A stretch of 64,000 nt of DNA from Drosophila pseudoobscura (Eukaryota > Arthropoda > Insecta > Diptera > Drosophilidae). Where the stretch lies: NCBI RefSeq assembly GCF_009870125.1, contig NC_046680.1:17999501-18063500 (forward strand). Reading direction: 5' to 3'. A program made the translations under genes and the position numbers. Positions 55,701 through 64,000 of the stretch are shown here, piece by piece (within the stretch, counting starts at the first letter, position 1; each line of letters starts with the position of its first letter). The notes under the pieces were generated by a model. That model was not told where the DNA came from. It saw nothing but the letters and a program-made list of their open reading frames with translations, and did not search any database.

Positions 55701-57720
55701 CAAATATTGGTCTGTTGAAAGGTATATGAATATACGAAAAAAGCAACTTAAAGTGGCCCAGGGCGGTTTTTGGTTTTCCCACTCGACTGGCAAAGGAGAT
55801 TCTGCCCTTGGCCGTTGCCTTTGGGCTGTAGTTCAACTTAAACTCGTTAACTTTCATAATTAAATTGTTAAACATCAGTTGGGCTTTAATTGACAGTAGT
55901 CGCAGTCCGAGGAGTCAGAGGAGTCCGGCTGAGCAGAACCACGTCGTGGCCTAAAGGCCAGCTCAGCACAAAATTTCTTAAGTGCCAATTTAGTGGCAAT
56001 TTGCCTTTGTCTTAACACTTTTCGGACTGCTGCAGGGCACCCGCCTGGCAACAGCACAGCGAGGGGATGTACTCTGTGGTACGAGTACACGACAATTTAA
56101 TGTTAATTAAGCAGAACGTTGCCAATGCCGTTTTCCGCTGGCTGTGAACTCGATTGGGACTCGTCGACTCCTGCCACTTTTCTGTTGCGGCCAACGTGTG
56201 AGTGTGTAAACAAATATTTGAACAGTTGGCCTAATTGACTTTCCCAAGCAGCAGAAGCAAAAAGTTTTCATCCCCCGAAAGAGACAAAAAGGAGCAGCGG
56301 AATTAAATCAAATAAAATCGAATTGTTATCCAATCGAACGGGGGATAAAGACCAAACAAAAAACCCGAAAAAGAAAAAACCAATGGTTGGTGGAAGGGGT
56401 AGGGGCATGCATAAAATGCATGAAAAGGTTGCCGGTTAAAATTTGCATAAAAGCTCCCGGAGCACGTACTCAGCTTGGGGTCCTGCGCCAGACCCCACGT
56501 GTCTGTCTGTGTGTGGGGTAGGGGCTCTGATAATGCCATTTTGAATGCACTTTATGCGCACTTTGTCTCAGGGTCTCGCTATCATTAAAAACATTCCCAT
56601 TTCGCAGCTAATCCCATGATATACCGAGTGTCATTGCGATTTGCATGGATATGAAGGGATATATGCTCGTGCATGGATGTGGGAATCCTACAGCTGTGGC
56701 TGACCAGCGAGGGGTGGGGTGTGGGTCTCTTCAACGGAGCCAACTATCGCTGTCATGTGTCATGCGGCCGGATTTCGCGGCAAGTTGCAGGGTGCGTGTC
56801 TGTGGTGTTGCCACTATTACTGCTGGCCAACCACAAACACCGCACAGACAACAAAAACGGAGTTTACAGTGGAACTAAAGAGAGCTAAGTATGTGGTTTA
56901 CTGCGGCCCCTCTCTTTGGTGGCTCTTCCTGGAAACAGTCAAGTTAATTACGTTTTGCGTGTGAATAAAATGCTGTCCTGCTGCTCAAAGGGAAATACTT
57001 AATAATTACATAGAACACTGGCAGTCCCCGCTTCCGACAAGTTCATCGAACTTCATCGCAAGTGTAATCGATTTCCTGTTAGCAAGTGTTGTCCTCCGGC
57101 TGCCCGCCCACACTCCTGGTGGTGGCATTGTAATTGCCTTGTTTTGCTTACTAATTGTTTTGTGGCTAGAACGGCAAATTGACTTGGCACGGTCACGTTG
57201 CCGCCGACACTGTGGACAAGGCGGCTCCTTGCGGCCGGCCACTCAGGTCCTCGGGACGGCAGACAAGTGTTATTGATGTCATTCCCGTTTTGTATTGCGT
57301 ATTAATTTGATGCACGAGTGGCCACTCCGCCGCCTATTGACTGGGTGCTAATGGAGCAAACGTGTGGCTCAAGAAAAGAAATCGAGAAAATCGACAGGCC
57401 CCCCCACCCCGCTGGGTATGTAAGGGATATGGTATTCCATAGTGCAAACCGAGCGACCCCAATGCTGCTGGGGGTTGGGCTGTCCAGTCGGAATGGGCTT
57501 TCAATGCGCTGCTACGGCGGCCGTGGAGGAGGCAACACATGTTTGCAGAGGGGCGGCTGCAGTGGTCACAGATGCAAACACTCAGATATGCAACGGAAAG
57601 CACACTCACGCACACAGATAGACTTGTTGGCACTAGCACACAGATTCCCGAGCAAGTGTGTCATGGACACGGCGAGACTGTTGGAAGAGGAGGAGACGAC
57701 GAGGAACACATGTTCCACCA

Positions 57721-57815
57721 GCAACGGCAACGGCAACGACAACGACAACGATGATGACAACGATGATGATGATGGCCAGGATGGCGATGGCGATGGCGAT
57801 GGAGATGGCTGCCTG
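57721..57815. repeat. AACGGC/AACGAC and GATGGC repeat tract
   Basis: Runs of CAACGG, CAACGA and GATGGC hexamers. They read as Asn/Gly then Asp-rich protein in one frame and as Gln-Arg in another, which inflates spurious ORFs here. Confidence 0.75.
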
Positions 57816-57893
57816 GGATTGCTTTTACTGTTGATGCTGTAAAAAAGACGCACACTAAAATGGCGATTCGAAGGACAAACAAACATGCCCAAT

Positions 57894-57914
57894 ACACACA
57901 CACACACACACACA
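57894..57914. repeat. (CA)n microsatellite
   Basis: Pure CA dinucleotide tract. Confidence 0.75.
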
Positions 57915-58248
57915 TACCGACTCACTCATTTCGTGCTCTGCGTAATTGTGCATCAAAAACTCGGGCGCACGCATTTATGCAAGATTGCAATTATGATATA
58001 AACCACCGGTTGGCACGATAAAACACACAGATACTCGCACAGAGAGCGAGCGATGGTGAGATGGAGGCAGGGGCAGAGGTGAGCTCTTCTGAATGGATGC
58101 TCGTCCATTGTCCGAGGTCCACATTGAATGCCATGCCCCAGAGCCGCAAGCCTGTCCAGCCACGACCCAAAGAGCATAGTTGAGGATTTGCTTTGGCTGA
58201 AGGTCGTTAAAGATTCAAATTTCTTGAAATATTTCCCAAAGAACTCGT

Positions 58249-58468
58249 ACACCCAGAGAAAAAATACCTGAGAATCGAACTTGGATTTAAAAATGTAGAC
58301 CATTCCATTAATTTATGAAAATATTTGATCTGAATGTATTTCATATTTTAAATAAATATTCATTAATTTATATATATATATTATAAACATATTTACGTGT
58401 AAAACGAAGTGCTTTCGATATAATTTGACTATTTCAATTTGGTTCTGTTTCATTTTTTCTCTGTGTGT
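58249..58468. mobile_element. MITE-like AT-rich element with terminal inverted repeats
   Basis: The left end ACACCCAGAGAAAAAATA (58249-58266) matches at 16 of 18 positions the inverse of 58451-58468, which reads ACACACAGAGAAAAAATG on the minus strand. The 220-bp interior is very AT-rich with a TATATA run and no ORF. The ends resemble those at 52161-52303. No obvious target-site duplication. Confidence 0.5.
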
Positions 58469-59773
58469 AGTTACACAAGAAAATTATCGAGCTAAATAAA
58501 TGAATAAAGGCTTCCAACATTGCTTGCCTCACAACTAATCCGTACTTTAGGATCCCTGAAAAGAATACATATACATATGTCCATCGACTGCAGTAGATAA
58601 TTCCATTATCGATAATCAAATGCAACCCATTCTCTACTCTAACAATTGCACCTCCACTGCACCTCCATTGCTCGACATCAAAACGTTTTCTGAACTTGAG
58701 TTGACCGCTGACCTGCACCCGCATTCGCTGGCCCCAATCCCTTGCCGGTGTCGAACAGTGGCCGGACGGACAGTGACATCGACAGACTTCCATTTTGGCC
58801 CTGCAAAACTGTCAAAGCGTTAATTGAGTTTGACACTAATGAGCGTGCAATCGCTGCATAATTGATTTATAAATGGCGGACCATCGTGTCACGGCCCCGC
58901 CCCCTGCTGTCATTTGCCACTTGAGTTTATGACGCTGTTGCAAATTTCGACTAATTGGGTCAGGCAAACACAATGGATGGTTGGATGGCTCGATCTGAGC
59001 ATCAGCTCTGGCAGCTCGCATAATTCGAGCAGAATTAGCATTTCGTTAAAATAGGAATTGAAGAGGACAGACACAGCCACAGACACAGACAGAGGCCACC
59101 CAACAAAATCTCTCTCGAAATGTAGGCCGAGCATCGTCGACAGCATCGACCCGTCTTGGGCTGGAGATGGGATTCGAGAGTTGGGGACTGGGACTAAACC
59201 GGGGTCTGGGCCCTGCCCCAAGCACTATTTTCACACAAATTGTAATTAATTTGAATTAATTATGTTCCACTTTCCACATGCAGGTTCAGCTACCAAGGCA
59301 AACAGTCCCGGCCGGGCCCCCAGACAAACATCACGTGTGGGCGGCGTGGGGGTGTGGCTTGCGGCATATTTTTTGACTCGGCCAGAGCCACAAATCTGCC
59401 GCCAAGCGGAAGGATAAAAAGGGGGAACGGAGGCAAAGTCGTCTGTCTGCCTGGTGGCTGCTTTCGTCTTCATTTATCTTTCTTGTTTCCGTGGCTTGCT
59501 TCTGGCGAGCATTCAAGCTAATGAATGGAAGAGGCAGACAGTAAAAGAGAGAGAGAGGGAGAGAAACCGCTTAAAGGTTAAAGTAAAGTGCATTTCGGAC
59601 ACACACAAACACAGAGCCAAGTAGGCTCCAACTTTTTGAGGGCTTTCCAAATATGGTTTTCATTTTAGAATTCATTTAGCATTTAGACAAAATTCAACAT
59701 TTTAAACATTTTATTTTGGCCCACATTAAGTTTGGCACACCCACAGGCAAAGGCTCCCCAGAGACCGCCAAAT

Positions 59774-59962
59774 ATGCACATAATAGTGATAACCCCGACG
59801 GGGAAGACCGTGAAAATTGAAGTGCCTGAGGATGAATCGGAAAAAGTCGACGGAATTTGGAAGCAGCCGATCCCTAGGACTCTGGGCAAGGCAACTGACG
59901 AGGAGCTTCCCTGCACCTCGAGTCAAGCCAATCAGAATCAGCAAAAGCCATCTCCCAATTGA
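59774..59962 (+). CDS. short ORF with a ubiquitin-like N-terminus
   Basis: A 62-codon ATG-started frame. Its first residues, MHIIVITPTGKTVKIEV, match ubiquitin at M1, I3, V5, T7, T9, G10, K11, T12, E16 and V17, and keep the hydrophobic alternation of the first beta-hairpin. After an acidic segment (PEDESEKVDGI) similarity fades; a later GKATDEE could echo the ubiquitin GK/acid turn. It stops before the C-terminal strand, so there is no LRGG tail for conjugation. A is at -3 of the ATG, and an AATAAA lies about 170 bases past the stop. It could be a fast-evolving ubiquitin-derived gene, one exon of a larger gene, or a decayed retrocopy. No promoter was recognised. Homology of the hairpin seems secure; that it is expressed is inference. 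Confidence 0.45.
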   Translation: MHIIVITPTGKTVKIEVPEDESEKVDGIWKQPIPRTLGKATDEELPCTSSQANQNQQKPSPN

Positions 59963-60132
59963 TTCATCCAGATTGCAGGAGGGAATCGAAAGAGGGAGGA
60001 GCAGAAAACAGCCTAGCGGCGGGCGAGCCACTTAACAAATCAAAATGTTATGTAGAAAATTGCATTGAAATTGTTTCTTAATTACAAACTAGTATCCAAG
60101 CCCGATTGATGGAAAGTATTAGTTGCAATTAG

Positions 60133-60138
60133 AATAAA
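60133..60138 (+). terminator. candidate poly(A) signal after the ubiquitin-like ORF
   Basis: AATAAA about 170 bases after the stop at 59962; the only such hexamer close by on this strand. Confidence 0.3.
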
Positions 60139-61852
60139 AGGGAAGCCGCTGTTTCTCACATTCTGAGGGAATATTTCACGGCACTTCTCGTCTCTTCAGT
60201 TCTCTAGCAGTCGAAGAGTAATTGCTATAATTTGCTAAGAATATTCCTTAAATGCCATATACAGTGTCGCAATGGGTTCCAGCAACTCATCCCTCCGTAT
60301 TTCAAATAAAACGGAGCAGTCAGCCAGCAGGGCACGGCACGGCACGTAAGCCGTAATCTCTAAAGCATCAAGTCAAGGACTCTACCACTTAAGACAAATG
60401 CAAACAAGCACACAACACACACACAGGCATAATCACTGGGGCCCACGTGCTAGGGAAATTAATTTGGATTCCGGCAGTGGATTTTCCAGAAGAGCAGAAA
60501 AAAGGGAAAACACCAAAATATCCCTGTAGCCGGAAGCAGGAAACTGGAAGCCGGTAGTCGAGAGCAGGAGCAACAGACAATGTACTCGCACTCTCGCAGA
60601 GGAGTGAGCCGAATGAGGGTACGTTGACAGCCAAAATTTAACGCTTAAAATGCCAAACACACAAATATTTTGACATTCAAAGCACAGATACAACACTCAC
60701 ACATGCATATGCATATGCACGGAGAGGAGTGAACCCATGTGTCAGTTGTGTTGTGTTTGCTCCTCTCTCTCTTCTGGCGAAGCAAATTTTCCATGAAAAT
60801 TGCATGAATTGCAGATTTTCTTGCCTTTCTTTTTCCATACGCACGAAATGCGCTCCGAAATGGACTCGGAATGGGGGCCGGGACTTGATTCCGGACCCGT
60901 ACTCCCTCCCGAAGTCGAGTTGCGTGTGCTGTAGTTATTTTTATGGCCATGCACTGTAACAGCCAGAGTCAGATGGCAGCTGCCGTCTGGCACTTGGCGT
61001 CAAGTATGGGAAAAAATGCTTTACAATATAATAGAATTTGCCAGAAATGTGACTTTAACAAGCTGCGTGAGTCCATGCTGCGACCCGCCTTCTCTCCAAG
61101 CGATACAGCACGACAGAATGACTTAATATACTGCAACGCTGATATGTGGACAATGCGACGTAGCGTGATATGCCAGGAATGCGGAGGAGGGGGAGAAGAA
61201 AGAGCAGTGGCCGCAGCACACAGCTCAATTAAATTGCAAGTCGCACACATGGCGTATGATTAATATTGTTTATATTCAAATTAGTCGCCGCCCGAAAGTA
61301 TGCAACAAAAAATGCCTCAAACACTTGTGGCATGTCGAGAGCAGCGTGCATATTCACACAATTTGGAATGCAGCCAAAGAAGATGCAATTAAAATTAGTA
61401 TTTTCTATTCCAGCAAAATTGTGGGCCTCGCAGATCTATAGAATTGAAAATAAATTGAATTTCCTAGGCATTCCAAGGAAAATGGAGAAGAGAAGCGATG
61501 GCCAATTGCAACACAAGCTGCCCTATCTAACCCATCTGTAAACTAATCCAATTGGGAAAGTGGCTAAGGTTCCACAGAACTGCGGGTAGATTTAATTAAG
61601 CCTGAATGGATGCTCGCTCGGTTAGTTGCAGGAGTTTTAATCAAGTAAACACGATCCAGGTGCCGGGGCAGGCCAGTGGCTGGCCACCGACAATCATCAA
61701 ATCAAATCAAATCCAACACACTTCACGCTCGGAATGGCACCCGGAAGAGGCATTTGAAAGAAGGCTTCACCTCCTCAGATTGAGCTGGGATTTAATTGAT
61801 GAATTTTGCATCTTTCTGAACAGCATAAATCAAATGCCGAGGGCTGACAATG

Positions 61853-61927
61853 TGCCAGAATGCCAGGATGCCGTGTTGCCAAGCTGCCAATCAGCCAACC
61901 TGCCAGCCTGCCACGTGCCATATGCCG
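61853..61927. repeat. TGCCA-rich irregular repeat
   Basis: About ten TGCC(A) cores at irregular 8-12 base spacing within 75 bases. Confidence 0.6.
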
Positions 61928-63851
61928 CAAACACTGACCCACAACAGCAATAGCAACATTAACCTGGCTCATTGTCCTTTGTCCTCTCCGCTTGTGCGAC
62001 ATTTGTTGTCTCTTGTTTTTAATGTCCAACAGCCAAAAGCCAAATGCCATAAAATTTAATGCCTGGCAAAGACCGCCTTCCTGCCTTTCAGCCAGAGACA
62101 ATTGCGTGCCGCGAAGCATTTTGGTTACGGCCTGGATTTGACTCTTAGCCAAGCCCCTTCCTCTTCGCTAGTTCCGCTTACCTCTGGGCCCAGAACATTT
62201 GTGTGTTGTCATTGCGATTTGCTTAGACAAGATTTATGCCCCGCTAGCGCTTGATAAATGACTGGGAAAATTTGTAAGTGGCTTTTACTTTTTGTCAACT
62301 CGAATCCGAACTGCTCTTGGGCCATAAATTTACAGTTCGTTGCTCTCTCTTCTCTCTGTTCCCAGTGTGGCTCATTAAAATAGTAAATTAGTACAGAAAA
62401 TTACAAAATTGGGGATCTTTGGTGTAATTGCTGTAATTTGGCATGGAATTAAGCCCGGGCCAGACAATCAAAAATATACTCTATGCATAACTGCCTTGAA
62501 CCTTTTGGTACCAGCTAATTTGACATACTTCCTACTGCAAAATTTGACGCGATCGCATATCAAAAATCAAACCAATTCATGCATTTTAAAGGCAATCAAT
62601 CGAGTATGCACCCACACAGTATTTTATTGATTGAGTTTACAGCACATTTTATATTGAAACATTGCCGCTAAGCCTTTCAGCCGAACAATTACCGGTGGGC
62701 GAATAAATAAGCCACAGAAACACAGTCGAAAGCAGATAGGCGAGAGGAAAATCATCCATAAACAGAAGGATGAAACACAACAATGTCATTCCTCCCTGTG
62801 GGTGCCATTAAAAATTAATTACATTTTAAATGTGACAAATACATATGTGTTTTCACAGGATGACAGCATTGGAGGGAGTCTCCTCTGCTATCACTGCAGA
62901 TAAGTGAAAAGCAAAAATTCATTTATGCACGAATCCGATTTGAGCGCACATTTGCTATTAAATTGTGAAGCACCTTTGGGACTGGAATTTTTAATTGAAT
63001 TGTTTGCAGCACCCCGCTGCCGCATGCGCACCCGCCCCCTGCTGCTCACCGGCGGTATTTCGGGGCTTTGTTGCGGTCAATTCTGTGTGGGTTAACGTTA
63101 TCCCCAGCAAAACCAAAATTTGCTGCCACTCTGAGTACATTACGCCCCCCCCCCCGCTACTTTCTCGCACGCTCGCTGTCTCCTCTGAGCCGCAGTTGGC
63201 AAACGAACCGCAAACGGCTGCAGCCAAGTGTCGAAAATTTGCATCCAATTAAAATGTTTGCTCTGCCACACATATCTGCATGAATGTAGTATGTGGACTC
63301 ACAGCCACAACGCTTTTACTTTCATAGCCAACATTTTGGATGGGGCTGCCAGCTTTGCTACACTTTTCAACGCAAATTGCATTTAACTAAGTCCACCGTA
63401 TCACAATAATAAACGAATAATAATAAATATTGTGTCTCCGAAAGGGCAGAAAAACAATTGTAAAATTTTTTATTGCTACCAATTCATTATCAATTATCAA
63501 TTCATTCGCTTCTTTTCGTAGAATTGCCCTGATAAACAGTACCTATACCATGTTTTTAGTTTTTCTGAGAATCTGATGTTTGATCAGCCCCTCTAAGCCG
63601 CTAGCAGTAACTGAATGATAAGCAATTGGTGCAGATTATACAAAAAGAGAGCAGAGTTAAGCATCGTCAAAGGCAAAACAAGCAAAGCGAAATTAAAGTG
63701 AATAGGCGGCGAATTAAAGCATGCACCGGTTCGAGGGGAAAAAAAAGAGAGACTGAGAGAGCCAATTTGGGGTTTTGGATAGTGCAAGAGCAGTACGATC
63801 AGGCGAATTTGGTGAGAACGAATTGATGGGAGCAGCGAAATTGCTGAGAGC

Positions 63852-63947
63852 AAGTCTAAGTTGCGGCGAAAATGCAAGGCAGAAAGTGAGAGTAATTGTG
63901 AGAGCATGCCTAGGCCTAAGCCCGGCGCGAATGCAAGGCAGAATGAG
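63852..63947. repeat. imperfect direct repeat, offset about 59 bases
   Basis: Two copies of about 37 bases share TCTAAG/CCTAAG and then the core AATGCAAGGCAGAA, at about 63852-63890 and 63911-63947. Confidence 0.6.
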
Positions 63948-64000
63948 GGCAAAGCAGATGAGAGAAATTCCAAAGCACGTGCGCATGAGCAGCCGCAGAG

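Larger units (their letters stand above)
50347..59773. other. 5' flank of the K2P gene and non-coding interval
   Basis: About 9.4 kb without a supported coding gene. The part adjoining the K2P start has CT-rich runs at 50500-50565, which are GAGA sites on the gene's strand and suit a promoter or 5' UTR. Further out lie microsatellites, including (CA)n at 52735-52765, (CT)n near 52964-52982 and AACGAC/GATGGC runs at 57721-57815, and two inverted-repeat elements. Long plus-strand frames such as 50389-50874 are translated CTG repeats. Confidence 0.5.
59963..64000. other. non-coding interval at the right end
   Basis: Four kilobases with no confident gene. It contains a TGCCA-rich run (61853-61927), a C11 run (63145-63155) and an imperfect direct repeat (63852-63947). 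A frame with an ATG at 63905 stays open to the window end in the repeat area and could be the start of a neighbouring gene, but there is too little to judge. Confidence 0.5.

Noticed and set aside
57318..57842. 174-codon plus-strand frame with Asn/Asp runs
   Set aside because: The protein-like part is the AACGAC/GATGGC repeat tract; nothing else supports a gene.

Overview
The window is nuclear DNA from a Drosophila species. It carries multi-exon genes with short GT-AG introns, long introns rich in microsatellites, and proteins close to known fly proteins. The exons of trpl (TRP-like channel) are clearly orthologous to the Drosophila melanogaster gene but not identical: about 1137 aa here against roughly 1124 aa, with many changes in the C-terminal tail. 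I infer a Drosophila species outside the melanogaster subgroup. The gene set matches melanogaster cytological interval 46A-B (Muller element C), recalled from family knowledge and not searched.

Layout, left to right. (1) 1-19045, minus strand: the N-terminal and kinase exons of a myosin-light-chain-kinase/DAPK-like kinase, best assigned to sqa. It has nine coding exons in the window, runs off the left edge, and has a 13.6 kb intron at 5336-18939. (2) 23118-23709, plus strand: a two-exon secreted-protein gene of the CheA chemosensory type, probably CheA46a. (3) 29697-37168, plus strand: trpl, 13 coding exons. A two-exon gene on the opposite strand (31056-31525, 131 aa, not recognised) sits inside its second intron. 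(4) 38975-50299, minus strand: a two-pore-domain potassium channel of the CG1688 type, seven coding exons and about 948 aa. It is convergent with trpl. (5) 50347-64000: mostly non-coding. It holds a short ORF at 59774-59962 whose first 17 residues strongly resemble ubiquitin, plus two inverted-repeat, MITE-like elements.

The genes do not form a pathway. trpl and the K2P channel are both membrane cation channels, sqa acts on actomyosin, and the CheA gene is a presumed lipid/pheromone-binding secreted protein. The main points for follow-up are the ubiquitin-like mini-ORF, the nested gene in trpl, a 15-codon upstream ORF whose stop overlaps the start of the K2P channel, the GHG first pore filter of that channel, a 42-bp hairpin beside the CheA gene, and three small elements with related ACACTGAGAAAAAT-like ends. 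All exon boundaries were placed by eye from splice signals, reading phase and protein similarity; no alignment or search was run.
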